Below, piece by piece: positions 16,906 to 26,341 of a stretch of 64,000 bases of DNA (position 1 is the first letter of the stretch; every line of letters begins with the position of its first letter). A model generated the notes under the pieces. The model made no database searches. It saw nothing but the letters and a program-made list of their open reading frames with translations, and was not told where the DNA came from. The DNA comes from Pseudomonas sp. MF4836 (GTDB lineage: Bacteria; Pseudomonadota; Gammaproteobacteria; Pseudomonadales; Pseudomonadaceae), in assembly GCF_002018875.1 (NCBI RefSeq), contig NZ_MVOL01000001.1, positions 620,001 to 684,000 of the forward strand. The letters are read 5' to 3'. A program made the position numbers and the translations under genes.

Positions 16906-18468
16906 ATGAGTGCGCCTGTCGCCGTGGCACCCGAGCCGCTGATTCGTGTGCGTGAACTAAGCAAGACCTTCGGCGCCAACCGGGCATTGGACCGGGTCAG
17001 CCTGGATATTTTCCCCGGTGAAGTGGTGGCCTTGCTGGGCGCCAACGGCGCCGGCAAATCGACCCTGGTCAAGATTCTCGCCGGCAGCCAGGCCGCAGAT
17101 GCCGGCGAACTGTGGCTCGACGGCCAGCCCCGGCGCTTCAGCTCGCCCTTGTCGGCGCGGCGGCTGGGCATTGTCGCCGTGCACCAGCAGGTCAACGATG
17201 GCATTGCCCCGGGCTTGAGCGTGGCGGAAAACCTGCTGCTGGATGAACTGTGCCAGCCAGGCGCGGACTTCTGGCTCAACCGCCGGCGCCTGCTGGAACG
17301 TGCCGCCAGCATCGCCGCCGGCCTGGGCCTGGAATTGCCCCTGGAGCACCCGATCGAACACCTGGGCCAGGCCGAGCGGCAGCTGGTGGTGCTGGCCCGG
17401 GCCCTGGCCTTGCAGCCACGGCTGCTGATTCTGGATGAGCCCACTGCCGCCTTGTCCGATGTCGAGGCCCAACGCCTGTTCGGCTTGATCGATACCTTGC
17501 GCGGGCGGGGGGTGGCGATCCTGTACATCTCCCATCGCCTGTCCGATCTGCAACGCCTGGCCGACCGCGCGCTGGTGCTGCGCGACGGGCAACTGGCCGG
17601 CGAGTTCGGTGCCGGGCAGTTGTCGGCGGCGGTAGAGGCCATGCTCGGCCAGGCCCTGGACACCCATGTCTACCAGCCGCGTGCGGCCGGAAGGGAAGTC
17701 CTGGCCCTGCGTGCGGCGCAAGTCTGGCCCCATAGCCAGGCCTTTGACCTGCGTCTGCATGAGGGCGAAGTGGTGGTGCTGTGCGGGCTGCTGGGGGCCG
17801 GTAAAACCGAGATCGCCGAGTTGCTGTTCGGCCTGCGCGAAGCGGCGGCCGGCACGTTGCAGCTGGATGCTGTCGACTGGCAGCCGGGCTCGCCGCGACA
17901 GGCGATTGCCAGCGGGGTGTATTACGCCGCCGAGGATCGCGCCAGCCAGTCGCTGATCGCCGACTTTTCCCTGCGCCGGACCCTGACCCTGCCGTTTCTG
18001 GAGCGCTTCACCCGGGCCGGTTTCATCCGCAACCGCGCCGAGGCGGCGGCGGTCCAGGCCCAGGTTGGGGCCCTGGGGATCAAGACCGCCGGTATCGACC
18101 TGCCGATGAGCGCGTTGTCCGGTGGCAACCAGCAAAAAGTGGTGCTCGGGCGCTGGTTGCTGGGGCAGGGCCGGGTGCTGATTCTCGATGAGCCGTTCCA
18201 GGGCGTCGATGTACGAGCCCGGCGCGAGATTGGCCAGTTGCTGCGCGACAGCGCCGATGGCCGCGCGACCCTGGTGATCTGTGCCGACGTCGACGAAGCC
18301 CTGGAAATTGCCGACCGCATTCTGCTGGTCCGCGACCACGCCGTGGTTGCCCAATACCCCCGCGCCAACCTGGCCCGCGCGACCCTGGTCGCCGCGCTGG
18401 CCGGTGCCGGCGCGCCATCGACGATTGCGCCGATTGCCGCCACATCAAGGAGTAGAGCCAGTGCCTGA
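16906..18468 (+). CDS. Sugar-type ABC importer ATPase (RbsA/MglA family, two NBDs)
   Basis: 520 residues from ATG 16906. It contains two fused nucleotide-binding domains. The first has Walker A GANGAGKST, a signature region in the RbsA style (LGQAERQLVVLARAL) and Walker B LLILDEPTAAL. The second has the shortened GLLGAGKTE, LSGGNQQKVVLGRWL and VLILDEPFQGVD. This is the carbohydrate-uptake-transporter-2 pattern. It overlaps the permease gene by 8 bases, and binding protein and molybdoenzyme genes follow. The substrate is unknown; transporters of this family also carry autoinducer-2, nucleosides and other ring compounds. Confidence 0.9.
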   Translation: MSAPVAVAPEPLIRVRELSKTFGANRALDRVSLDIFPGEVVALLGANGAGKSTLVKILAGSQAADAGELWLDGQPRRFSSPLSARRLGIVAVHQQVNDGIAPGLSVAENLLLDELCQPGADFWLNRRRLLERAASIAAGLGLELPLEHPIEHLGQAERQLVVLARALALQPRLLILDEPTAALSDVEAQRLFGLIDTLRGRGVAILYISHRLSDLQRLADRALVLRDGQLAGEFGAGQLSAAVEAMLGQALDTHVYQPRAAGREVLALRAAQVWPHSQAFDLRLHEGEVVVLCGLLGAGKTEIAELLFGLREAAAGTLQLDAVDWQPGSPRQAIASGVYYAAEDRASQSLIADFSLRRTLTLPFLERFTRAGFIRNRAEAAAVQAQVGALGIKTAGIDLPMSALSGGNQQKVVLGRWLLGQGRVLILDEPFQGVDVRARREIGQLLRDSADGRATLVICADVDEALEIADRILLVRDHAVVAQYPRANLARATLVAALAGAGAPSTIAPIAATSRSRASA

Positions 18469-19486
18469 TTCACGTTCGCGGGTGCTCAGCGCCCCCCCTG
18501 TCACCGAGCGTCTGCTGCAGGCCGCGATCCGTTATGGGTTGTTGTGGCTGCTGGCGCTGATCCTGGTGTTTTTCAGCGTCGCGGAGCCGGCGTTCCTGCG
18601 GGTCGGCAACCTGTTCAGCATCTTGCAGTCGGTGTCGATCGTCGCGCTGCTGGCCCTGGGTGTGACCCTGACCATGGCCGTCGGCGGCCTCGACCTGTCG
18701 ATCGGCGCGGTGGCGGCCATGAGCCTGATGATCGCCAGTTACGTGATGGTGGTGCTGGGCTGGGGCGCGCTGCCGGCGGTGTTGATCAGCCTGGCGGGCG
18801 GGGCGCTGGTGGGCCTGCTCAATGGCTGGCTGATCGTCAAGCTGCGGGTGCCGGACATTCTCGCGACCCTGGGCAGCATGTTTCTGGTGATCGGTGTGCA
18901 GTTGATCCCCACGGGCGGGCGTTCGATTGCGGTGGGCATGACCCTGCCCAATGGCGACGAGGCCGAGGGCAGCTTCAGTGCGCTGTTCCTGGCCCTGGGC
19001 CGTGGGCGGCTATGGGACACGGTGCCGGTGCCGGTGCTGATCACCGCCCTGGTGGCGCTGGTGGTCTGGCTGTTCCTGGAGCGCACGCGCATCGGTCGGC
19101 TGTTCTACGCCATTGGTGGCAACGAGCAGGCCGCGCGCCTGGCCGGTGCGCCGGTGCAGCGCTTCAAGTTGCTGGCGTATGTGCTCTCGGCGTTGCTCGC
19201 TTCCCTGGGGGGCTTGCTGTTGGCGGCGCGCCTGGGGCGGGGTGATGTCAGCTCCGGCAACGGCCTGGTGCTGGATGCGCTGGGCGCGGCGCTGATCGGC
19301 TTTGCCGTGCTCGGTGCGCGCAAGCCCAACGCCTTCGGGACCCTGGTCGGGGCCTTGCTGGTGGCGACGCTGCTCAACGGCCTGACCATGCTCAACGCGC
19401 CGTATTACGCCCAGGACTTCGTCAAGGGCCTGGTGCTGGTACTGGCCCTGATGTTCACCTTCGGCCTCGCGCATCGGGCGCGCTGA
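18461..19486 (+). CDS. Sugar-type ABC transporter permease (RbsC family)
   Basis: 341 residues from GTG 18461, where AAGGAG at 18447-18452 gives ideal spacing; the frame upstream of it is the shadow of the ATPase gene. It is an integral membrane protein with about 8-10 hydrophobic segments. It carries the BPD_transp_2 marks GLDLSIGAVAAMSLMIA and, near the C-terminus, GLVLDALGAALIGFAVLGARKPN followed by GTLVGALLVATLLNGL. It pairs with the double-NBD ATPase and the following periplasmic protein. Confidence 0.9.
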   Translation: MPDSRSRVLSAPPVTERLLQAAIRYGLLWLLALILVFFSVAEPAFLRVGNLFSILQSVSIVALLALGVTLTMAVGGLDLSIGAVAAMSLMIASYVMVVLGWGALPAVLISLAGGALVGLLNGWLIVKLRVPDILATLGSMFLVIGVQLIPTGGRSIAVGMTLPNGDEAEGSFSALFLALGRGRLWDTVPVPVLITALVALVVWLFLERTRIGRLFYAIGGNEQAARLAGAPVQRFKLLAYVLSALLASLGGLLLAARLGRGDVSSGNGLVLDALGAALIGFAVLGARKPNAFGTLVGALLVATLLNGLTMLNAPYYAQDFVKGLVLVLALMFTFGLAHRAR

Positions 19487-19516
19487 GCCGGTTTTGTTGG
19501 TTGCCTAGGAAGTCTC

Positions 19517-20572
19517 ATGCACGGATCAATCAAGCTGTTCGTTCGCCACTGCCTGGCCGGGGCGGTGCTCTCGGCCCTGGCCCTCAACGCCCAGGCCAAG
19601 CCGCTGCCCGGCGCCCCGGCGCCGTTCGACAAGGGCCAGGTGCAGATCGCCCTGGTGGGTTACCTGTTCTCCGGCGATTTCACCGAAGCCTACCTGCGCG
19701 GGGTGGAGAAACAGACCGAGGCCCTGGGGGCGACCCTGCGGGTATTCGATGCTCGGCAACAGGCTGCCAGCCAGCGGGAAATGATCGATCAGGCGATTGA
19801 TCTGGGGGTGGACGGCATCATTGTCCAGCTGGGCCTGGCGGAAACCCTCAAGGGCCCGATCGACCGCGCGATTGCCAAGGGCATCAAGGTCGTGGCCTTC
19901 GATGTCGACCTTGGCAGCCCCGAGGTGACCCAGGTCGAACAGGACCACCACGCCCTGGCGCAGTTGGCCCTGGACCAGGCGCTGAAGGATAACGGCCCGC
20001 GCTTCGATGCCGGTTATGTCTACATCAGCGGCTTTACCCCGATGGAGCGCCGCGACGAGATCTGGCGCCAGGTCAAGGCCGCGAACCCGGGGATTGTCGA
20101 GAAGGCCCGCTTCGGCACCCTAAACCCGCCGATCGCCAACTCGGTGGCCGACCAGGCCAGTGCCGTGCTGCGGGCCAACCCCAGCATCAGCGTGATCTTC
20201 GCCCCGTTCGACGAGTTCGCCAAAGGCGCGAAAATTGCGGTGGATGAAGCCGGTCGCGGGCAGCAGGTGAAAATCTACAGCGCCGACATTTCCACCGCCG
20301 ATATTCAGATCATGAAAGAGCCCGGCAGTGCCTGGGCCGCCACCGCCGCGGTCAACCCGCAGGTGGCCGGGGCCATCAGTGTGCGCAGCCTGGCCATGTT
20401 GATCGCCGGCGACAACCCGGGGCACAAGGTGCTGGTGCCGCCGACCCTGATCACCCGTCAGCAACTGCTGGACCTGGACGTGAAAAACGTCCGCGACCTG
20501 GCGCAGAAGCTGCCGGCCTTTGGCGACAGTGCCCAGGTGGCGCGCGCGCCGTGGATCCCCGTGGCCGACTGA
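19517..20572 (+). CDS. Periplasmic sugar-type binding protein (Peripla_BP_4)
   Basis: 351 residues with AGGAAG upstream and a signal peptide ending LNAQA. The mature domain follows the RbsB/LsrB pattern: VQIALVGYLFSGDFTEAYLRGVEKQ, DARQQAASQREMIDQAIDLGVDGIIVQ, a hinge FDVDL and YVYISGFTPMERRDEIWRQ. It includes an unusual stretch VIFAPFDEFAKGAKIAVDEAGRGQQVKIYSADIS near the second-lobe binding site. It is the receptor for the preceding ATPase/permease pair. The ligand cannot be inferred from sequence alone. Confidence 0.87.
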   Translation: MHGSIKLFVRHCLAGAVLSALALNAQAKPLPGAPAPFDKGQVQIALVGYLFSGDFTEAYLRGVEKQTEALGATLRVFDARQQAASQREMIDQAIDLGVDGIIVQLGLAETLKGPIDRAIAKGIKVVAFDVDLGSPEVTQVEQDHHALAQLALDQALKDNGPRFDAGYVYISGFTPMERRDEIWRQVKAANPGIVEKARFGTLNPPIANSVADQASAVLRANPSISVIFAPFDEFAKGAKIAVDEAGRGQQVKIYSADISTADIQIMKEPGSAWAATAAVNPQVAGAISVRSLAMLIAGDNPGHKVLVPPTLITRQQLLDLDVKNVRDLAQKLPAFGDSAQVARAPWIPVAD

Positions 20573-20581
20573 GGACTTGCC

Positions 20582-21247
20582 ATGCATGACAAGGCTGCCC
20601 GGGTGCGCAAAAGCCGCGCGCCTAAGGCCGATCCGGCCCATGGCGGGCGACTGCCGCCGGGCCAGGTGCTGACCGAGCGTTTCCCGATCCTGCACGAGGG
20701 CGCGGTGCCCGAGTACGACCTCGACACCTGGTCCCTGAGGCTGTCCGGCGCCGTCGACCGGCCGCGGCAACTGAGCTACGCCGATCTGCTGGCCTTGCCC
20801 CAGCGGCAGTTGCGGTGCGATATCCATTGCGTGACGCGCTGGTCCAAGTTCGACACCCAGTGGAGCGGGGTGCACCTGAGCGACCTGTTGCAGGCCCTGG
20901 ATATCCAGCCGCGCAGCGGGTTCGTCATGGCCCATGCCGACCCCGATTACCAGACCAACCTGCTGCTGGACGACCTGCTGCACCCCGACAGCCTGCTGGC
21001 CCTGACCTATGACGGCCAGCCCCTGGCGCCGCAGCATGGTTGGCCGTTGCGCCTGGTGGTGGCCGGGCGGTACTTCTGGAAAAGCGCCAAATGGCTGCGC
21101 GGCCTGGAGTTTGTCGAGTACGAACAACCGGGGTTCTGGGAGCGCAATGGCTTTCATCTGCACGCCGATCCGTTTCGCGAACAGCGCTTCAGTGGCGAGG
21201 CCCTGGACATTGCCGAGGATGAATGGCTGAACAAGGACTTCGATTAG
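20582..21247 (+). CDS. Sulfite-oxidase-like molybdopterin protein (SUOX fold, cytoplasmic form)
   Basis: 221 residues, 9 bases after the binding-protein gene with GAGGA upstream. It matches the oxidoreductase molybdopterin-binding domain. Cys83 in CDIHCVTRWSKFD is the Mo-ligating cysteine position, and conserved features follow in APQHGWPLRLVVAGRYFWKSAKWLRGLEF. There is no Tat or Sec signal, unlike YedY/MsrP, and no dimerisation domain, so it is a minimal cytoplasmic member. It probably acts on the compound imported by the operon or repairs an oxidised substrate; no reaction can be assigned. Confidence 0.85.
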   Translation: MHDKAARVRKSRAPKADPAHGGRLPPGQVLTERFPILHEGAVPEYDLDTWSLRLSGAVDRPRQLSYADLLALPQRQLRCDIHCVTRWSKFDTQWSGVHLSDLLQALDIQPRSGFVMAHADPDYQTNLLLDDLLHPDSLLALTYDGQPLAPQHGWPLRLVVAGRYFWKSAKWLRGLEFVEYEQPGFWERNGFHLHADPFREQRFSGEALDIAEDEWLNKDFD

Positions 21248-21658
21248 CCACTGCTGCAACTAAGCATTGACTCGTGACTATTAAAGCCTGGGAACTTGTT
21301 GATCATCGACAAGGGTTTTTCTATGGCCGGATTAGTTGCATGAAAGTTAAGCCGCCTGTTGTTGCAGCAGCACTTTTGCTGCCTGGGCAGCCGTTGGTTC
21401 GGCTGATCTAACCTAAGTGTTATTAGTTCTTTTGCAATGTGCGGCGTCTCGCCTAGCATCGGTGCCATGGGGCGTTTTACTGACATTGGGGTGTGCACTA
21501 AACCCTTCTTTCCAGGCGTTGATTAATCGCACTTGCTGGGATTAAGCGCGTTCTGCCTTTCGGATTACTTAAAACTAAAGCAGAGATAAACCAGCCTTGA
21601 TGGTCGACTACTTTTGTCGGCCAGGGCCGGTATCAGCTGCGATTCAAGGAGCTGTTCC
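21248..21658. promoter_or_regulatory. 411-bp gap upstream of the TonB receptor
   Basis: No gene is supported here. It contains a small hairpin (GCAGCA/TGCTGC at 21367-21372 and 21377-21382) and a moderately AT-rich stretch from 21520 to 21600. The latter is likely to include the receptor promoter. No Fur box that I can defend is visible. Confidence 0.45.
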
Positions 21659-24043
21659 ATGTATCACCGATCTCGTTCTTTACTGGCGGCGGCTGTCGTC
21701 ACTGCGATTGCCCAGTTCCCGGCCCAGGCCGAAGAAGCCACCCAGGCAAACGGCGATGCACGCCTGGGCACGGTGCTGGTCACCGGCACCCGCGGCACCG
21801 CGCGCACCGTGCTCGATTCACCGGTGCCGGTGGACGTGCTGACCGCTGCCGACCTGAAGTCGACCGGCGCCAGCAACGGTGAACTGGGCCAGGCCTTGCA
21901 GACCCTGCTGCCCTCGTTCAGCTTCCCGCGCCAGTCCAACTCCGGTGGCGCCGACCATGTGCGGGCCGCGCAACTGCGGGGCATGAGCCCGGACCAGGTG
22001 CTGGTGCTGGTCAACGGCAAGCGCCGTCACACCTCGGCACTGGTCAACGACTCGTCGAAGATCGGCCGGGGCACCGCGCCGGTGGACTTCAACTCGATCC
22101 CCATCAGCGCGATCAAGCGCATTGAAGTGCTGCGCGACGGCGCGGGTGCGCAGTACGGCTCCGACGCAATTGCCGGGGTGATCAACATCGTCCTCGACGA
22201 CGCCCCGGAAGGCGGCGAAGTCTCCACCACCTACGGTGCCTATCACACCCACCAGGACGCGATCGGCAAGACCACCACCGACGGCCAGAACAGCCTGACC
22301 ACGGCCAAGATCGGCACGCGCCTGGGGGAGGACGGCGGTTTTGTCCGCGGCGGCACCGAGTACAAGGATCGCAACCCGACCAACCGCGCCGGCTTCGACG
22401 GTTTTGCCGATACCCCGGGCCAGCGCAACTACGTGATGGGCGATGGGGTGGCGCGTGACGTCAACGCCTGGTTCAACTCCGAGTTGCCCCTGGCCGGCGG
22501 CAAGGCCTATTCCTTCGGCACCTACAACCAGCGCCACACCACCGGCGCCGAGTTCTACCGCTACCCCTCGGAGCAGCCGCAGTTCTATCCCAACGGTTAT
22601 CTGCCGCAGTCCCTGGGGGACAACCTCGACCTGTCGGCCACCGCCGGCTTCAAGGGCCTGATCGGCGAGGACTGGGATTTCGACAGCAGCCTGACCCATG
22701 GTCGCAACCGTTTCGAATCCGCCACCCGGCGCACCCTCAACGTGACCCTGGGGCCGGACTCGCCGACCCGTTTCGACACCGGCGACTACGAACTGCGCCA
22801 GACCACCGCCAACCTCGACTTCAACCGCGAACTGCGCCTGGGTGGGCGCTCATTCGTACTGGCCCTGGGCGGTGAATACCGCTACGAGCACTACCTGACC
22901 ACCGCCGGCGACGAAGCCTCGTACACCGGCAGCGGTGCCGATGGCGCAAACGGCTTGCGCCCCAGCGAAGAGGCCGACCTGGATCGCAATGTGTTCGGCA
23001 GCTATGCCGAGCTGTCCGGGGACGTGACCGATCGCCTGTTCGTCGACGCCGCCACCCGCTGGGAGCATTACGACGATGCCGGCAGCAAGCTCACCGGCAA
23101 GCTCAGCGCGCGTTATCGCCTGACCGATCAATGGGCGTTGCGCGGCGCGGTGTCGAACAACTTCCGCGCGCCGTCCCTGGCGCAAACCGGCTTCCAGCAC
23201 ACCACCAGCAACTTCGGCACCGGCGGTACCCTGACCGATGTCCGCGTGCTGTCGGTCAACGACCCGATCGCCCGCGCCCTGGGCGCCGAGAAGCTGGACC
23301 CGGAGACCTCGAAAAACTTCAGCCTGGGCCTGACCGCGCAATTGAGCGAACGCTTCGACGCGTCCCTGGACGTGTTCCGCATCGATGTCAAAGACCGCAT
23401 CACCCTGTCCCAGCGCATTGGCAGCGACGCCCTGGAGCAGTACATCAATGACAACTTCGGCGTGGCCGGGGTGCATGACGTCAACTTCTTCACCAACGCC
23501 GCCGACACCCGCACCGATGGCGCCGAGCTGGTGCTCAACTACCACCAGCCGTTCTTCGAAGGGCAATTGGGCCTGACCAGCGCCTACACCTACAACCACA
23601 CCAAGGTCACCAAGACCAAGGGCACGCCGTCCCAGCTCAGTGCCCTGGGCATTGGCGCCGACGCCCTGGTGGGCGTCGAGGAACGCAACACCCTGACCGA
23701 CGCCGCCCCCAAGGATCGCCTGGTGTTCTCGGCCAACTGGGCCAGCCAGCACTGGGGCCTGCTCGGGCGCCTGACGCGCCAGGGCGAGACCACCCGGGTC
23801 TTCGACTTCGGCGACTCGCAGCCGGAGCAGACCTACGGCGCGGTGTGGCAGCTGGATGCCGAGGTGCAGTACAAATTCACCCCGACCTTCGACATCGCCC
23901 TGGGCGGCAACAACCTGACCGACAACTACCCGGACCGCTCCAACTCGCAGATCAACTACGGCGGCAACCTGCCGTATGACGTGCTGTCGCCAATCGGCAC
24001 CAATGGCGCCTATTACTACGCGCGCGCCACCTACGGCTTTTGA
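21659..24043 (+). CDS. TonB-dependent outer-membrane receptor
   Basis: 794 residues from ATG 21659, set by AAGGAG upstream. A signal peptide ends FPAQA. The plug domain begins VLVTGTRGTARTVLDSPVPVDVL and contains QVLVLVNGKRRHTSALVND, IKRIEVLRDGAGAQYGSDAIAGVINIVL (the classical plug signature). The remaining 600 or so residues form beta-strands ending in YYYARATYGF with terminal Phe. Receptors of this subgroup import small organic compounds as well as siderophores. The neighbouring APC permease and ABC system suggest an organic substrate (inference). Confidence 0.92.
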   Translation: MYHRSRSLLAAAVVTAIAQFPAQAEEATQANGDARLGTVLVTGTRGTARTVLDSPVPVDVLTAADLKSTGASNGELGQALQTLLPSFSFPRQSNSGGADHVRAAQLRGMSPDQVLVLVNGKRRHTSALVNDSSKIGRGTAPVDFNSIPISAIKRIEVLRDGAGAQYGSDAIAGVINIVLDDAPEGGEVSTTYGAYHTHQDAIGKTTTDGQNSLTTAKIGTRLGEDGGFVRGGTEYKDRNPTNRAGFDGFADTPGQRNYVMGDGVARDVNAWFNSELPLAGGKAYSFGTYNQRHTTGAEFYRYPSEQPQFYPNGYLPQSLGDNLDLSATAGFKGLIGEDWDFDSSLTHGRNRFESATRRTLNVTLGPDSPTRFDTGDYELRQTTANLDFNRELRLGGRSFVLALGGEYRYEHYLTTAGDEASYTGSGADGANGLRPSEEADLDRNVFGSYAELSGDVTDRLFVDAATRWEHYDDAGSKLTGKLSARYRLTDQWALRGAVSNNFRAPSLAQTGFQHTTSNFGTGGTLTDVRVLSVNDPIARALGAEKLDPETSKNFSLGLTAQLSERFDASLDVFRIDVKDRITLSQRIGSDALEQYINDNFGVAGVHDVNFFTNAADTRTDGAELVLNYHQPFFEGQLGLTSAYTYNHTKVTKTKGTPSQLSALGIGADALVGVEERNTLTDAAPKDRLVFSANWASQHWGLLGRLTRQGETTRVFDFGDSQPEQTYGAVWQLDAEVQYKFTPTFDIALGGNNLTDNYPDRSNSQINYGGNLPYDVLSPIGTNGAYYYARATYGF

Positions 24044-24048
24044 GCCAG

Positions 24049-24072
24049 GGCGCCACCGTTCGCGGTGGCGCC
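24049..24072 (+). terminator. Perfect hairpin with TTCG tetraloop between receptor and permease
   Basis: A 10-bp perfect stem (24049-24058 with 24063-24072) closes on the unusually stable TTCG tetraloop, starting 6 bases after the receptor stop and ending 18 bases before the permease ATG. No T-run follows. It could attenuate permease expression or protect the receptor mRNA 3' end. Confidence 0.65.
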
Positions 24073-24090
24073 TACCTGACGAGTATTGCC

Positions 24091-25470
24091 ATGAGTGAAC
24101 ACGCCAACGCCGGCCCCGGGCGCCATCTGCCGGTGTTCCAGGCGCTGCTGGTGACCCTGGGCATGGTCATCACCACCGATATCCTCAAGACCGCGCCGAC
24201 CGTGGCGCTGAATGTGGGCCTGGAGCATTTCTACTGGGTCTGGATCCTCGGCGGGCTGGCGTCCATGGTCGGCGCCTTGTGTTTTGCCGAGATGGCCACG
24301 GCCTTTCCCCATCCCGGCGGGGACTACCACTTCCTGCGCACCGCCTACGGCGAACGCCTGGGTTTTGTCTTCGCCTGGTCGCGGTTTTCGGTGATGCACA
24401 CCGGCTGGATCGCGCTGTCGGCGTTTATGTTCGCCGACTACTTCAACGCCGTGTTTCCCCTGGGTCCGTATGGCAGCGGGCTGTTTGCCGCCGGGCTGAT
24501 CGTGGCCCCGGTGCTGCTCAATCTCAGCGGCAAGCACATTGGCTTTATCACCCAGACCTGGCTGGTGGCCTTGCTCGCCCTGGGCTTTTTAAGCATTGCC
24601 GGGGCAGGGGTGTGGCTGGCCTGGCAGGGGATTGAGCCGCCACTGCCTACGGCCCCGGTGCTGGCGGAAAACAGCGGCCTGGGCGGATTTTCGGCGGCGC
24701 TTATTTTTGTGTTCCTGGCCTTTGGTGGCTGGAGCGATGCGGCGACGCTGTCGGCCGAAGTGCGGGACGGGCGGCGCGGGATCTTTATTGCCATGCTCGG
24801 CGCCCTGACGGTACTGCTGGTGATTTACCTGGCGCTGAACTGGGCGTTCGTCCGCGGCCTGGGGTTTGCCGGGCTGGCCGCGAGCAATGCGCCGGCGGTG
24901 GAGTTGCTGGAGCGTGCGTTCGGCGCCCCGGGCGCACTCCTGATTCTGCTGGTGGTCGGGGTTTCGGCCATCGCCAGCATCAACTCGACCTTGCTGGTGG
25001 GCGCCCGCACCACCTACGCTGCCGCGCGCGATGTACCGCAGTTGCGGGGCCTGGGCAGTTGGGAGGAGCACGATGGTGTACCGCGTCGGGCGTTGCTCGC
25101 CGAAGGAGCGGTGGCGTTGTTGCTGGTGCTGTTTGGCAGCCTGACCCACAGCGGCTTCAACAGCATGGTCGAGTACATTACTCCGGTGTATTGGCTGTTC
25201 CTGAGCCTGAGCAGCCTGGCGCTGCTGATCTTGCGCCGGCGCTTTCCCCAGGTGCCGCGCCCGGTCAAGGTACCGTTGTACCCGGTGCTGCCGCTGCTGT
25301 TTTGCGGACTGTGCCTGTACATGCTGTATTCCAGCGTGGCCTTTGTCGGCTACGGCGCCTTGTTCGGGCTTGGGGTGTTGCTGGCAGGGGCGCTGGTGCT
25401 GGGGCTGTTGGGCCGGGGCGGGCGCCGGGTGGCGCTTGAATCGGCCGCACCCGGCGTCAGCCCCGAGTAG
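24091..25470 (+). CDS. APC-family amino acid/amine permease
   Basis: 459 residues from ATG 24091. About 12 hydrophobic segments are visible. It shows the APC marks near TM1 (VTLGMVITTDILKTAPTVALNVG), the TM2-3 motif MATAFPHPGGDYHFLRTAYGERLGF, and AFGGWSDAATLSAEVRDGRRGI at TM6. It belongs with basic/neutral amino-acid transporters and LAT-like members. It follows the TonB receptor in the same direction and may move the same substrate across the inner membrane. It ends 6 bases before the convergent lipoprotein gene. Confidence 0.87.
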   Translation: MSEHANAGPGRHLPVFQALLVTLGMVITTDILKTAPTVALNVGLEHFYWVWILGGLASMVGALCFAEMATAFPHPGGDYHFLRTAYGERLGFVFAWSRFSVMHTGWIALSAFMFADYFNAVFPLGPYGSGLFAAGLIVAPVLLNLSGKHIGFITQTWLVALLALGFLSIAGAGVWLAWQGIEPPLPTAPVLAENSGLGGFSAALIFVFLAFGGWSDAATLSAEVRDGRRGIFIAMLGALTVLLVIYLALNWAFVRGLGFAGLAASNAPAVELLERAFGAPGALLILLVVGVSAIASINSTLLVGARTTYAAARDVPQLRGLGSWEEHDGVPRRALLAEGAVALLLVLFGSLTHSGFNSMVEYITPVYWLFLSLSSLALLILRRRFPQVPRPVKVPLYPVLPLLFCGLCLYMLYSSVAFVGYGALFGLGVLLAGALVLGLLGRGGRRVALESAAPGVSPE

Positions 25471-25476
25471 CCGAAC

Positions 25477-25938
25477 CTAGAACGAGACTTGCGCCGGCTG
25501 CGACAGGCGCAACACCGACAGGTCGCCGGTAATGCGCTTCCAGGCCAGGCGAATGGCTTCGATGTCGGCTTCATGCCGGGCGTTGTTCTCATGCAGCACC
25601 ACAATCACCTTGGTGCCCAGGCGCTCCGGTTCCTTGGCGCCCCGATCGCGCCATTGGCCGTAGGCATCGAGCACGCTGAAGCCATCCGGAAAGCGCGGGG
25701 TCACTTCCTGGTCGAGAAACACCCGCCAGCGCTCCGGGCTGATCACGCCTTCCGTGCCTTGCAGCGGCCCCACCGAAAAATACAGCTCGGTGCGCACCCA
25801 CTGCGCCTGCGCCGGGCGCCCGGCATCACCGATCAGGGTTGAACTGGCGGGGTCCTTGGTGTGCACAGAGGCGGGCGGCTGGCTGACACAACCGGCGACC
25901 GCCAGGCACAGCGCGGCCAATAAAAAGCGTCGAGGCAT
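25477..25938 (-). CDS. DUF3574-type lipoprotein
   Basis: 153 residues with lipobox LAVAGC (Cys17), so it is a predicted lipoprotein. The mature part holds RTELYFSVGPLQGTEGVISPERWRVFLDQEVTPRFPDGFSVLDAYGQWR and TKVIVVLHENNARHEADIEAIRLAWK, which I recognise as DUF3574. Function is unknown. Three consecutive 8-base repeats sit just upstream of its start. Confidence 0.8.
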   Translation of the reverse strand: MPRRFLLAALCLAVAGCVSQPPASVHTKDPASSTLIGDAGRPAQAQWVRTELYFSVGPLQGTEGVISPERWRVFLDQEVTPRFPDGFSVLDAYGQWRDRGAKEPERLGTKVIVVLHENNARHEADIEAIRLAWKRITGDLSVLRLSQPAQVSF

Positions 25939-26341
25939 GGAACGTCCTTAGTTGAATAGTTGAACAGTTGAACTAAGTGGCCAGTATAGGGGCGGCGCCT
26001 AATAGCGATAAAAGATTAAAAAGTATTCGGATTGCAGTTGAGTGGAATAAGCGGCGCCACTGAAAAAACTTTCAGTTGTTTAGAACGAATATTTCTTTCG
26101 GTTATTTATATAGTTTCTATTCGCATATCTAAAACCGACTAAACACTGTGATGGCCTGCACTTTATCTGTCGTGACGATGTTTAGGCTGCTGTAGCAGCA
26201 TGTACTGTTCCGGCGCACGCACTAAGGACGTTTGAGCAGCGGTTATTGCTGTTCGATAGCCACCTTGTCGCCTGCCGGGGAGTCCTTAGAATCGCCTCCA
26301 TCCGCTTCGTCCAACTATCGAAACCTTCAGGGAGCAACACC
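25939..26341. promoter_or_regulatory. 403-bp divergent control region with triple direct repeat
   Basis: Three tandem 8-mers GTTGAATA, GTTGAACA and GTTGAACT occupy 25951-25974, immediately upstream of the lipoprotein gene. Further right the region is AT-rich, with a hairpin CTGAAA/TTTCAG near 26059-26074 and GCTGC/GCAGC near 26188. It separates the lipoprotein gene from the Met-rich protein gene and likely carries both promoters. No other gene is supported. Confidence 0.5.
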
